Assembly (NCBI GenBank): GCA_020160915.1
Contig: JAIUPK010000007.1
Span: forward strand, 1 to 64,000
Direction of reading: 5' to 3'
Source: Actinomycetota bacterium
GTDB lineage: Bacteria; Actinomycetota; Actinomycetes; Actinomycetales; Microbacteriaceae
Length of the DNA stretch: 64,000 bases
Below, in pieces: positions 15,382-24,196 of this stretch. The stretch's first letter is position 1. Each line of letters opens with the position of its first letter. The translations under genes and the position numbers were made by a program. A model generated the notes under the pieces. It was not told where the DNA came from, did not search any database, and saw nothing but the letters and a program-made list of their open reading frames with translations.

Positions 15382-16212
15382 TTACGGGCGAACCACCACC
15401 ACCGGACAGGGTAGCGACAGCACGAGATCCTCACTGACAGATCCGAGCAGGGCTTTCGAGAAGCCGTGCTTGCCGTGGGTGCCGACCACGAGCATCCGTG
15501 CCCCCACACTGGCGGCGTACAGAGCGGACAGCGGCCGACCACCGACCACCTCGGCCGTCACCCGCAGGTCGGGGTACTGGTCGGCGAGACCCGCCACCGC
15601 TTCGGCGAGGATGCGACGGTCCTCCTCCACGGGCGACGTCGGCCAGGCGCTCTCCCCCATGCCCCACGGTTCGGGGGCGCTCCACGCGTAGATCGCCGTG
15701 AGCGGTTCGCCGTACCTGTCTGCCTCGGCGGCCGCGAATGCGACGGCCGCGGCCGATGCCTCGGATCCGTCGACGCCGACGACGATTCCCGTGCCCTCCT
15801 GGCCCGCGGCCGGGATGACCGCGACGGGACAGGTCGCCGCCGCCGCGATGCGCGTGGCCTGACTGCCCAGAAGAACCTCACTGGCGGCTCGTCGCGAGTG
15901 CGTTCCGACGACGAGCAGGTCGGCGGTCGCAGCATGCTCGGCGAGCAGGCGAGTCGGGGAGCCGATCAGCACGACCGAATGCACGGCGACGCTCGGGTCG
16001 ATGAGGCTGGCCCGCTGTGCTTCACCACGCACGGCCTCCTCGGCTGCAAGGAGGGCGGACTCCGCCCAGTCGACCGGGATGGTGGTCCACGTGATGTCGA
16101 CGACGTGCACCAGTTCCACGGAGTCACCGCGACGGCTCGCGTGCCGGATCGCCCACCCGATCGCGGGGTGCCCCGACGTGCTTTCGCTGACTCCGACCAT
16201 GATCGTGCCCAT
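15382..16212 (-). CDS. Tandem universal stress protein (UspA family)
   Basis: 276 residues with two Usp domains: residues about 1-140 (TIMVGVSESTSGHPAIGWAI ... LVVGTHSRRAASEVLLGSQA) and 150-276 (TGIVVGVDGSEASAAAVAFA ... LVVGTHGKHGFSKALLGSVS). Both contain the G-x2-G-x9-G-[ST] type ATP-binding signature near their ends, so both may bind ATP. The ATG at 16212 has GGAGGAG upstream and is preferred over a longer frame. Cytoplasmic stress-tolerance role inferred from the family. Confidence 0.9.
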   Translation of the reverse strand: MGTIMVGVSESTSGHPAIGWAIRHASRRGDSVELVHVVDITWTTIPVDWAESALLAAEEAVRGEAQRASLIDPSVAVHSVVLIGSPTRLLAEHAATADLLVVGTHSRRAASEVLLGSQATRIAAAATCPVAVIPAAGQEGTGIVVGVDGSEASAAAVAFAAAEADRYGEPLTAIYAWSAPEPWGMGESAWPTSPVEEDRRILAEAVAGLADQYPDLRVTAEVVGGRPLSALYAASVGARMLVVGTHGKHGFSKALLGSVSEDLVLSLPCPVVVVRP

Positions 16213-16313
16213 GAGAATCTCCTCCGCAGACGGCGCTGTACTTGCCACCAGCGTGCGCCGTGCGCGCGACACGGGTTAGGGCCGAAGGTCCTTCGGGGCG
16301 CGGGCCGGCACGA

Positions 16314-17258
16314 TCAGAGGTGCGATCCGAGGAAGGCGACGGCCTTGGCGATCGGCACCAGGGGATCGGCACCGAGGAACACGTGGTCGGCCCCGGGCAC
16401 CGCGATGAGCTCGACGCTCACCCCGGCCTGCCGGAGAGCTCCCTCGAGCATGACGCTCTGCTCGAACGGCACCAGCCCGTCCGCCTCGCCGTGGATCAGG
16501 AGGAACGGCGGCGCATCCGGATGCACGTGGTGGATGGGTGACGCGAGGCGGTTGGCCTGGGCCCGAGGCCACGGGCTGTCGTTGAGGAACACGTCGAGGG
16601 GTTCGGCAGGCTTGCCGCCGGCGGCCCGGGTGAGCTCCTCGACCCACTCGGGCGGCATGGTGGCGAACATGCTGGGCATGCGGTCGACGTCGGCGATGCC
16701 GTAGAAGGAGACAGCCGCACGGATGCGCGGGGTCGCCACCGGTGCACCCTCGGTTCCCTGCAACTGCGGGTCTGTGACGAGCGCGAGCAGCGACGCCAGG
16801 TGGGCGCCCGCGGACTCGCCCCAGATGCCCAGGCGGTCGGGGTCGATTCCGAGCTCGGGGCCGTACTGCGCGAGCCACCGCAAGGCAGCGACACCGTCGT
16901 GCAGCTGAGCCGGGAAGGGGGCTTCGCGCGAGTGCCGGTAGTCGATTGTCGCGACCGCCAGGCCCGCGTCGATCAACTGCTGGAAGAGGCTTCCCGCCGG
17001 CCAGTAGTCGGGCAGGAGGGCACGGCTGCCGAAGAGCCACGCGCCGCCGTGGATCCAGACCACGCAGGGCACCGGCCCGGTCGGGGAGTCCGGCACGAAC
17101 AGGTCGAGTTCGAGGCTCCGAAATCCGTCGACCGCGGTGGTGATCATTCCGATGTGGTTGCGCGACCGCTGGGGGCGTTGCGCGGCGAGCGCCGCCGGGC
17201 TGACGTGGGTGGGCGGCTCGAAGTTGGGCTTAGGGCCTTCGGTGTGGGTATCGGTCAT
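16314..17258 (-). CDS. HSL-type alpha/beta hydrolase (carboxylesterase)
   Basis: 314 residues. It has the oxyanion-hole motif WIHGGAW (about residue 67), nucleophile elbow GESAG (about 152), and the Asp/His of the catalytic triad near LIHGEADGLVPF and GADHVFLG at the C-terminus. This is the hormone-sensitive-lipase class of esterases, active on short acyl or aryl esters. AAGGAG lies seven bases before ATG 17258. It sits immediately downstream of the alpha-rhamnosidase, so it may cleave acyl groups from the same plant glycosides; that is inference. Confidence 0.85.
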   Translation of the reverse strand: MTDTHTEGPKPNFEPPTHVSPAALAAQRPQRSRNHIGMITTAVDGFRSLELDLFVPDSPTGPVPCVVWIHGGAWLFGSRALLPDYWPAGSLFQQLIDAGLAVATIDYRHSREAPFPAQLHDGVAALRWLAQYGPELGIDPDRLGIWGESAGAHLASLLALVTDPQLQGTEGAPVATPRIRAAVSFYGIADVDRMPSMFATMPPEWVEELTRAAGGKPAEPLDVFLNDSPWPRAQANRLASPIHHVHPDAPPFLLIHGEADGLVPFEQSVMLEGALRQAGVSVELIAVPGADHVFLGADPLVPIAKAVAFLGSHL

Positions 17259-17288
17259 CGCGAACTCCTTCGGTCGGGACTGGGCATA

Positions 17289-19916
17289 TCAGGGCAGGCG
17301 GGATGAGAAGCGGTGCACGCCCGGCAGGACGCCGTGGGTGGTGCCATCGGGCAGGGTGAGTCGGCAGCGGGTGCCCGGCGGCACGGTGAAGTCGATGACG
17401 AAGCGACCATCGACGATGTGCCACGCACTCTCGATGACCCCGTGCGGGGTCGCGAGCGATCCCCGCGCGCTGGTGAGGCCGCCACCGACGACCGGGTGCA
17501 GGTCGAACCGGGCGTAGCCGGGCGACTGCTCGACGGGCCGGATGCCCACGACGTAGCGGTGCAGGAACGTCACCACGGCGCCCTTGGAGTAGTGGTTGTG
17601 CGACTCCGAGGGTTGCCCATCGTCGGTCCACCCCTGCCAGCGCTCCCACATCGTCGTGGCACCCCGGTCGAGCATGGCGAGCCAGGACGGCTCGGTGCGC
17701 TGCTGAAGCACCTCGAACGCGACATCCGGGTAGCCCGCGTCGGCGAGCGCGGGAAGCAGAAGGCCCGTCGACAGGAAGCCCGTGCCCAGATGACCGTCGG
17801 CGGCGCGGATGAGCTCGACGAGCTGCGCCGCGACGCCGGCCCTGGCGCGCTCGGGCACCAGGTCGAAGGCGAGTGCCCGCACGCACGTGGCCTGAGTGGC
17901 GGGTTCCACCCGGCCGTCGCGGGTGAGGAACTCCGTGCACCACGCGTCGCGCACGCGCTCGCTGAGCTGCTCGTAGTGCTGGGCGTCATCGTCGCGACCC
18001 AGGGCCCGCGCCATGCGCCCCATCAGTCGTGTCGAGTGCCGGTAGTAGGCGGTGGCGACGGCACCCTTGTCCGCCGCGAGCAGGGCCTCGAAGCCGTCGT
18101 CGGCGAGCGGATTCGGCTCGAGCCACTCTCCCCAGTGGAAGCCCGTGTCCCACAGGTAGGCGTCGTGCGGTCGGGCCTGCGGATGCGCGGCCGCCCGGCT
18201 GGGGTGGCGATCCGACTCGGCGGCCCGCGTCACGAACGCCATCCAGCGCTCGGCAACGGGGTAGAACTCCTCGAGGATGCGCGGATCGGCGTAGGACTGG
18301 TACAGCTGCCAGGGCACGATGACCGCGGCATCCCCCCACCCGGCGGAGCCGTTGAGGAACGACCCGGGTGGGATGTCGAACTCGCTGTGCGGCATCGGTG
18401 CCTGGTTGAGGATGAGCCCGGAGTCGCGTTGCCCGACGGCGAGGTCGCGCAACCACTTGATGCCGAACCCCGCGACGTCGTAGAGGTAGGTCGCCGTGGG
18501 TGCGAAGATCTGCCAGTCGCCCGTCCAGGCGGCACGCTCGCGCACGGGACAGTCGGTGGGCACGTCGACCGCATTGCCGCGGAACGACCACGCGGCGGCG
18601 GCGCGCAGGCGGTTGAGGTCGTCGTCGCTGCACTCGAAGGTGCCCGTCAGTTCGAGATCGGTGTGCACGACGACGCCTACCAGGTCGCCCTCGGCGGGCT
18701 CATGGTCGAGCCCCTCGATGCGCACGTACCGGAATCCGTGCGTCGAGTGGCGTGTCTCGATCACCCGCGTCGGGTCGCCGTCGGAGACCAGATGGTCGAC
18801 CTGCCCTGCCGACAAGCGCTCGGGCAGGAAGGGAATCGCGGGCTCGAGGTTGACCTGCGTGACATCACCGTCGGGTCCGAGTTCCTCGCCGAACGTGAGC
18901 GTGAGCCGGGCATCCGCTGCACCGAGGTCGCGCAGACGCAGCCAGCCCGAGAAGTTCTGCCCGAAGTCGGCCACGTGGAAGCTGCCCCGTCGGGTGACGG
19001 AGACGGGGGCGAGCTCCTCGATCTGTCGCACCGGCGGCGCCGGGGATGCCACGAGCATCGAGCAGCCCCGATCCTCGACCGTGACCGCGCTCCAGTCGAC
19101 CGCCCCCGCGCGGAATCGGGCATCGATTGTCTCCCCCGCGATGAGGTCGGCACGGTGGGTTGTCGTCGCGGACCGCCAAGTGTCGTCGGTGGCGATGACA
19201 CGCACGGTGTCGTCCGGCAGTTCGACCACGAGCTGGGCGAGCAGCGCAGTGCGGGCGCCCCACTGCTCGTGGTAGCGGAAGACGCCGACCTGTCCGCGGT
19301 ACCAGCCGTCGGAGAGTTCGACGGTCAGCTCATGCGTGCCTGCCGACAGAGCATCGGTCACGTCGTAGACCTGCACCTGGGTGCGGTGGGAGTACTCGGT
19401 GAATCCGGGGGTCAGCTCGGCGTCGCCGACCCGCACGCCGTCGAGGTGCGCCTCGTAGATGCCGTGGGCGGTGATGTGCAGGCGTGCGCGCTTCGCCGGC
19501 GTCTCGAGGTCGAACACCGTGCGCAGCAGATGGGTGGCGCGAGACCCGGCCTCGCCCGCGTCGGGGTCGGCGGGCACGATCCAGCGGGCCGACCAGTGCT
19601 CGGATGCCAGCGCCGGCTCCCACCACGCCCAGTCACTCCACTCGCTCCACCCGTCGAGGGTGCTCACGTGCACCCGCCAGACGGCGCGCTCACCCGGATC
19701 GGGGCGGGGTCCGCCGTAGTCCACGAGCACCGTCTCGGCTCCGTCGATGAGCCCGCTCGACCAGGTCTTGCCCGCGACTGAGGACTCGAGCTCGTACCCG
19801 ACCTGCGCCGTTCCCGGGGCCAGCCACCACGAGAGGCGGGGAGCTTGCGGACCGACACCGAGCGGATTCTCGAGGTGCTCGAATCTCAGCCGGGTAGGCG
19901 CGGGGATCGCGGGCAT
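17289..19916 (-). CDS. Alpha-L-rhamnosidase (GH78)
   Basis: 875 residues. N-terminal beta domains (residues 1-300; YELESSVAGKTWSSG and the carbohydrate-binding LHITAHGIYEAHLDGVRVGD) precede the (alpha/alpha)6 catalytic barrel with the GH78 hallmark DCPVRERAAWTGDWQ (about residue 460), whose Glu is the expected general acid, and a C-terminal beta sandwich. It removes terminal alpha-L-rhamnose from glycosides. No signal peptide is visible, so it is probably intracellular, acting on imported glycosides. ATG 19916 has GAAGGA upstream. A second, shorter GH78 gene lies at 28409-30649. Confidence 0.9.
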   Translation of the reverse strand: MPAIPAPTRLRFEHLENPLGVGPQAPRLSWWLAPGTAQVGYELESSVAGKTWSSGLIDGAETVLVDYGGPRPDPGERAVWRVHVSTLDGWSEWSDWAWWEPALASEHWSARWIVPADPDAGEAGSRATHLLRTVFDLETPAKRARLHITAHGIYEAHLDGVRVGDAELTPGFTEYSHRTQVQVYDVTDALSAGTHELTVELSDGWYRGQVGVFRYHEQWGARTALLAQLVVELPDDTVRVIATDDTWRSATTTHRADLIAGETIDARFRAGAVDWSAVTVEDRGCSMLVASPAPPVRQIEELAPVSVTRRGSFHVADFGQNFSGWLRLRDLGAADARLTLTFGEELGPDGDVTQVNLEPAIPFLPERLSAGQVDHLVSDGDPTRVIETRHSTHGFRYVRIEGLDHEPAEGDLVGVVVHTDLELTGTFECSDDDLNRLRAAAAWSFRGNAVDVPTDCPVRERAAWTGDWQIFAPTATYLYDVAGFGIKWLRDLAVGQRDSGLILNQAPMPHSEFDIPPGSFLNGSAGWGDAAVIVPWQLYQSYADPRILEEFYPVAERWMAFVTRAAESDRHPSRAAAHPQARPHDAYLWDTGFHWGEWLEPNPLADDGFEALLAADKGAVATAYYRHSTRLMGRMARALGRDDDAQHYEQLSERVRDAWCTEFLTRDGRVEPATQATCVRALAFDLVPERARAGVAAQLVELIRAADGHLGTGFLSTGLLLPALADAGYPDVAFEVLQQRTEPSWLAMLDRGATTMWERWQGWTDDGQPSESHNHYSKGAVVTFLHRYVVGIRPVEQSPGYARFDLHPVVGGGLTSARGSLATPHGVIESAWHIVDGRFVIDFTVPPGTRCRLTLPDGTTHGVLPGVHRFSSRLP

Positions 19917-20026
19917 CGGGGGTCCTTCAGTGGACGGTGGATCGGGACGGGTTGACGTCACGTCCAGTCAACGGCCTCGACAGGCCCGCGACCAGTTCGT
20001 GTTCGCTACTGCGGGTTAGTCGAACG

Positions 20027-20869
20027 CTAACGCTGCGCCACGAACCGGGTCGTGAGCGCGCCGATGCCCTCGATCTCGCTGACCAGCACGTCATCGGGCC
20101 CGATGAACCGCTTCGGCACCATGCGGTTGCCGACACCGGCCGGCGTGCCGGAGAAGATCAGGTCGCCCGGGAGCAGTGGACAGATCGCCGACAGCCGCGC
20201 GATCAGCTCGGGAACGTCGTAGATCATCAAGGCGGTGCGCGAGTCCTGCACCCGCTGCCCGTTCAGGGTGGTCGACAGCGCCAGGTCATCTGGACTGGCG
20301 AACTCGTCGGGCGTGACCAGCCACGGGCCGGTCGGGCCGAAGCCGGGAAAGGACTTGCCCAGGCTGAACTGCGGCGATGCTCCCTCGAGCTGGATGACGC
20401 GTTCCGACAGGTCCTGGCCGATGGTCAGACCAGCCACGTGGCTCCAGGCCGTGGAGCGCTCCACCCGGTGGGCGCCGATCCCGATCGCCACGACGAGCTC
20501 GACTTCCCAGTCAACGTTGCCCGGTGGCAGCTCCACGACGTGGTCCTGACCGACGATGCAGGTCGGGAACTTCGTGAAGGTCACCGGTAACGACTCGGGA
20601 GGGTATCCCGCCTCGGCGGCGTGCTCGGTGAAGTTGATGCCGATGGCGAAGACCTGGCGCGGGCGGGGCACGGGCGCGCCCAGGGTCGACGGGTCGAAGG
20701 GCGTGCCGGTCGAGGCATCCACAGTCGAGGCCCACGCGGCGAACGCGGGCCAGTCGTCGAAGGCGGCTTGCGGGTCTGCGACGAACCGGCCGGCGCTCGC
20801 CGCCTCAACGTCGACCGCGCTCGACTCGGAGACGATGACGGCGCGGCCGGCGAGCGACGCGAATCTCAC
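20027..20869 (-). CDS. Fumarylacetoacetate hydrolase family protein
   Basis: 280 residues, GTG start overlapping the stop of the preceding FAH gene. Metal-binding residues of the FAH fold are visible in DWEVELVVAIG (E-x-E) and GQDLSERVIQ (D), and the C-terminal GDLIFSGTPAGVG stretch is typical. FAH-family enzymes hydrolyse or decarboxylate 2,4-diketo or hydroxy-ketoacids, for example in catechol meta-cleavage or deoxyhexonate pathways. It is the last gene of a four-gene operon (SDR, SDR, FAH, FAH). Substrate unknown. Confidence 0.85.
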   Translation of the reverse strand: MRFASLAGRAVIVSESSAVDVEAASAGRFVADPQAAFDDWPAFAAWASTVDASTGTPFDPSTLGAPVPRPRQVFAIGINFTEHAAEAGYPPESLPVTFTKFPTCIVGQDHVVELPPGNVDWEVELVVAIGIGAHRVERSTAWSHVAGLTIGQDLSERVIQLEGASPQFSLGKSFPGFGPTGPWLVTPDEFASPDDLALSTTLNGQRVQDSRTALMIYDVPELIARLSAICPLLPGDLIFSGTPAGVGNRMVPKRFIGPDDVLVSEIEGIGALTTRFVAQR

Positions 20870-21741
20870 CAGTCGACTCGCTCGGGAGCGGGCTCGCCGT
20901 GGGCCTGCTCCCAGCTGATCACGTGGTTGCGCAGTACGCCGATGCCGGCGATCTCCGCCTCGATCTGGTCGCCGGGCTGCAGGTAGAAGTCGAAGGGGTT
21001 GGGCTGCACCGCTGCAACGCCGGAGATCGTTCCCGTGGTGATGAGGTCGCCCGCGCTGTAGGTCTGCGGGGAATGATATGCGACCAGATGCGGGAACTTG
21101 ATGCGGGTCTGGTTGGTATTGCCCTTCTGGCGCACCTCGCCGTTGACCCGGAGCTCCATGGCGAGGTTGTGCATGTCGGGCACCTCATCGGCCGTGACGA
21201 TCCACGGGCCGATCGGGCAGAACGTGTCGATGGCCTTGCTGAACGAGAAGACGCCCGACTCCATCTCCTTGCGCTGGATGTCGCGGGCCGAGATGTCGTT
21301 GAAGACCGTGAATCCCGCGATGTAGTCGACGGCCTCCTCCGGCCCGAAGAACTTGCCGGCCTTGCCGATGACGATCGCGAGCTCGAGCTCGTAGTCGAGC
21401 TCCTTGGTCAGACCCTCGGGGTAGACGATCGCGTCATCCGGACCGATGATCGCGTCGACGTTCTGGAAGAACACGATTCCCTTGTGTACGGGGTGCGACC
21501 AGTTGACGGCCTCCAGCTCGTTGTGGTGATCCGCGAAGTTGCCGGCCGTGTGGAAGAACTTCTTGGGGCGGATCGGCGCGCGCAGTCGCACGTCGGAGTA
21601 GGCGAGACGCTCGCCGGTCTCCGCGACGTCGCCGCCGCGCTCGAAGTACTCGCGGGTCGAGGGCACGTCGAGCTCGATGACGAGGTTGTCCTCGAGCTCG
21701 AGGCGACCGACCCGGTCGTTGTCGAAGGTGATGAGTTTCAT
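20866..21741 (-). CDS. Fumarylacetoacetate hydrolase family protein, second copy
   Basis: 291 residues. FAH landmarks: FFHTAGNFADHHNE, metal ligands in DYELELAIVIG and FNDISARDIQ, and GDLITTGTISGVA near the C-terminus. It resembles ureidoglycolate lyase/2,4-diketo-acid hydrolase members more than true fumarylacetoacetase. It is only distantly similar to the next gene, so the pair likely acts on successive intermediates rather than being a recent duplication. Close spacing with both neighbours supports an operon. Confidence 0.85.
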   Translation of the reverse strand: MKLITFDNDRVGRLELEDNLVIELDVPSTREYFERGGDVAETGERLAYSDVRLRAPIRPKKFFHTAGNFADHHNELEAVNWSHPVHKGIVFFQNVDAIIGPDDAIVYPEGLTKELDYELELAIVIGKAGKFFGPEEAVDYIAGFTVFNDISARDIQRKEMESGVFSFSKAIDTFCPIGPWIVTADEVPDMHNLAMELRVNGEVRQKGNTNQTRIKFPHLVAYHSPQTYSAGDLITTGTISGVAAVQPNPFDFYLQPGDQIEAEIAGIGVLRNHVISWEQAHGEPAPERVDW

Positions 21742-21744
21742 TGC

Positions 21745-22527
21745 TTATGCCCCAACCATGTTGAATCCGCCATCGGCGAGCAGGTAGCCGCCGGTGAGAT
21801 GTGCCGCTTCGTCGGTCGCCAGCCACAGGCAGGTGCCGGCGACGAACTCGGGCGGAGGGATGACGCCCATCGGCGTCTGCGAGATCAGAACCTCGCGACG
21901 ACCGCTCTTCCAGTCCTCGCGACTGAGCAGCTTCTCGGTCTCCATGAAGCCGGGGGCGAAGGTGTTGACCCGCACCGCGGGGGCGAGCACCTTCGCGTAG
22001 CTCTTCGTGATGCCGAGGATCGCGTACTTCGCGGCGGCGTACTGCGGCGCGCGGGGCGAGCCGCGCACGATGACGGTCGAGCCGACGTTGATGATGTTTC
22101 CGCCGTTCGGCTGCTCGAGCATTCGTTCGCCGAACTCGTGGGTCATGAGCAGGGTGCCCTTGACGTCGATGTCGATGACCGCATCGAGGGCCTCCTGCGT
22201 CAGGTCGCGCCACGACATCTGCTCGCTCGACACGTCGCCGACGTTGTTGACGAGCACGTCGAGGGTGCCGAACGCGGCCCACACCTCGTCGGCCATGCGC
22301 TTGATCGTGGCCCAGTCGCCGATGTCGCCCTGCACGAGGATCGCTTCGCCGCCGATCGACTCGATGCGCGCGACGGTTGCCTCGGCCCCCGCCTTCGACG
22401 AGCGGTAGTGCACGGCCACCTTGGCGCCCTCCTGGGCGGCGCGGAACGCGATCTCGTGACCGAAGCCGGTGCCGGCGCCGGTGACGAGCACGGTCTTGCC
22501 TGCGAATCGGGGGAAGATCTGGGTCAT
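21745..22527 (-). CDS. Short-chain dehydrogenase/reductase (SDR)
   Basis: 260 residues, classical SDR: cofactor motif TGAGTGFG (about residue 16), NNVG (about 93), catalytic Ser in NVGSTVIV and Tyr-Lys in YAAAK, and the C-terminal GGYLLADGGF. Oxidises or reduces a hydroxy compound using NAD(P). Three bases from the FAH gene. Together with the FAH enzymes, it fits an oxidative route through a keto acid, but the substrate cannot be read from sequence. Confidence 0.88.
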   Translation of the reverse strand: MTQIFPRFAGKTVLVTGAGTGFGHEIAFRAAQEGAKVAVHYRSSKAGAEATVARIESIGGEAILVQGDIGDWATIKRMADEVWAAFGTLDVLVNNVGDVSSEQMSWRDLTQEALDAVIDIDVKGTLLMTHEFGERMLEQPNGGNIINVGSTVIVRGSPRAPQYAAAKYAILGITKSYAKVLAPAVRVNTFAPGFMETEKLLSREDWKSGRREVLISQTPMGVIPPPEFVAGTCLWLATDEAAHLTGGYLLADGGFNMVGA

Positions 22528-22551
22528 GGGGGTCTCCTGGGGATGAGGGGG

Positions 22552-23325
22552 TCAGACGAGCGTCCGGCCGCCGTCGATGTAGAGCACGTGGCCGGTCACG
22601 AACGCGGCCTGGCGGGAGGACAGGAACAGGGCCGGGCCGACGACATCCTCGGGGATGCCGAGGCGGCCCGCGGGGACCAGGCTCACGAGATTGTCGCGCA
22701 CCCCGGGCTTACCGAGGTAGGCCGAGGTGAGGTTGGTCTCGATGTAGCCCGGCGCGAGGGTGTTCACGGTGACGCCGGACGACGCCCATTCGGCGGCCAT
22801 GACACGCGCCATCTGGTTGATGCCGCCCTTCGAGGCTGCGTAGGGTGCGTGGAGCTTGTGCGCGAGCAAGCCCGAGACGGAGGAAAGGATGACGATGCGG
22901 CCGTATCCGGCGGACACCATGTGGCGGCCGGCGGCCTGTGCCACCTTGAACGCCGTGGTGAGGTTGACCTCGATCACGCGGTCCCACTCGTCCTCGGTGA
23001 AATCGAGCACCGGGCGGCGGTCATTGATGCCCACGCAGTGCAGGGCGACGTCGAGTCCCCCGAGCGCTTCGATCGCGGCGGCGACGACATCGGTGCCGCT
23101 TCCCGCGTCGGTGAGATCGGCGTGGTGAGTGTGAATGCGGCCGGAGAAGTCGGGGTCGGCATTGAGCGCGGCGAGGGCGGCGGCATCCCGGTCGACGACC
23201 ATGACGGACGCTCCGACGGCGAGATAGCCTCGGATGCACTCCACTCCGATGCCTCCCGCTCCCACCACGAGCACCCGAGCACCGGTGAGGCCAAGCCAGT
23301 CGGTCGCGTCACGAACCGCTTGCAT
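22552..23325 (-). CDS. SDR family oxidoreductase with atypical glycine motif
   Basis: 257 residues, first gene of the SDR-SDR-FAH-FAH operon. Catalytic SSVSGLL and YAASK are present, but the cofactor motif is VVGAGGIG rather than TGxxxGIG. VVDRD follows at the end of beta-2 (Asp favours NAD over NADP). ATG 23325 has an AAGGAG site and replaces a longer frame that would run across the promoter. Divergent from the IclR gene with an operator-like TTTC-N7-GAAA between them. Confidence 0.85.
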   Translation of the reverse strand: MQAVRDATDWLGLTGARVLVVGAGGIGVECIRGYLAVGASVMVVDRDAAALAALNADPDFSGRIHTHHADLTDAGSGTDVVAAAIEALGGLDVALHCVGINDRRPVLDFTEDEWDRVIEVNLTTAFKVAQAAGRHMVSAGYGRIVILSSVSGLLAHKLHAPYAASKGGINQMARVMAAEWASSGVTVNTLAPGYIETNLTSAYLGKPGVRDNLVSLVPAGRLGIPEDVVGPALFLSSRQAAFVTGHVLYIDGGRTLV

Positions 23326-23368
23326 CGCCGCCTCCTTGCGGGGTAGTGTTTTACTAGATGAAAGTCGT

Positions 23369-23383
23369 TTTCTTCCATTGAAA
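23369..23383. promoter_or_regulatory. TTTC-N7-GAAA operator-like site upstream of SDR operon and IclR gene
   Basis: TTTCTTCCATTGAAA lies in the 88-bp divergent promoter region. The same spaced palindrome occurs twice upstream of the ABC transporter operon (34561-34575, 34581-34595), with ATTGAAAAG shared. IclR-family operators are short palindromes of this kind, so binding by the adjacent IclR protein is a reasonable inference. Confidence 0.55.
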
Positions 23384-23413
23384 AGACTAGGTGACGGGCG
23401 GCAGGAAATCAAC

Positions 23414-24196
23414 ATGGAGAAGGACAAGGACCCGGGGCGCTATCGCATCGAAGCGCTGGCCAAGGGCCTGACCGTGCTCGGGCTGTTCGACGAGCAGACG
23501 GTGAGCCTCAAGCTGCGCGAGATCTGCGATCTGACGCGCATCCCGATGCCGACCGCGTTCCGCATCGTGGCCACGCTCGAGGAGGACGGCTTCCTCGACC
23601 GCACCGCCGACGGTGCCTACCAGCCCGGCGTGGCCGTGCTCACCCTCGGCTCCGCGGCGATCCGGGGCTCCGGCCTCGTGCAGGCGAGCGAACGCCCGTT
23701 GCGCGATCTGGCGGATGCCACCGGCGAGACCGTCAACCTCGGGGTGCTGCTGGGCGACCAGGTGCTCTACCTCGTGCGCCTGCGCAACTCCGACCTCGTC
23801 ACCGCCAACGTGCAGGTGGGATCCACCCTTCCCGCGGTCTACACCTCGATGGGCAAGCTGCTGCTCTCCGGGCTCACGCCTGACGAACTGACGACACATC
23901 TCGGTGCACGCCCGTTCGATCGTGAGGCCGGGCCTAACGCGGTTCGAGATCTCGGCGAGCTGCAGCGGCGCCTCGCCGAGATCCGCGAGCAGGGATACGC
24001 CATGCAGGACCAGGAGCTCGCTGCGGGACTGCGCTCCGTGTCCGTCCCCGTCATTGGGCGCGACGGTCGCACCGTCGCCGCCGTGAACATCGCCGTCTCA
24101 TCGTCGAAGCGCTCGGCCGAGGATCTGCGCGGCCCGTTGCTCGATCGCCTGCGGGCGGCGGCGGACGAGATCATGCAGAGGATGGCCACCACATGA
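23414..24196 (+). CDS. IclR-family transcriptional regulator
   Basis: 260 residues. N-terminal winged HTH (residues 10-65: IEALAKGLTVLGLFDEQT, LREICDLTRIPMPTAFRIVA, LEEDGFLDRT) and a C-terminal GAF-like effector domain ending in SVSVPVIGRDGRTVAAVNIA. It likely senses a sugar or aromatic acid and controls the divergent SDR/FAH operon, and by shared operator motif also the ABC importer. ATG 23414 with AGGA upstream; the upstream extension would overlap the SDR gene. Overlaps the next gene by ATGA. Confidence 0.92.
   Translation: MEKDKDPGRYRIEALAKGLTVLGLFDEQTVSLKLREICDLTRIPMPTAFRIVATLEEDGFLDRTADGAYQPGVAVLTLGSAAIRGSGLVQASERPLRDLADATGETVNLGVLLGDQVLYLVRLRNSDLVTANVQVGSTLPAVYTSMGKLLLSGLTPDELTTHLGARPFDREAGPNAVRDLGELQRRLAEIREQGYAMQDQELAAGLRSVSVPVIGRDGRTVAAVNIAVSSSKRSAEDLRGPLLDRLRAAADEIMQRMATT

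Noticed and set aside
17313..19781. An 822-codon open frame on the plus strand
   Set aside because: Antisense of the GH78 rhamnosidase, which has complete catalytic motifs.
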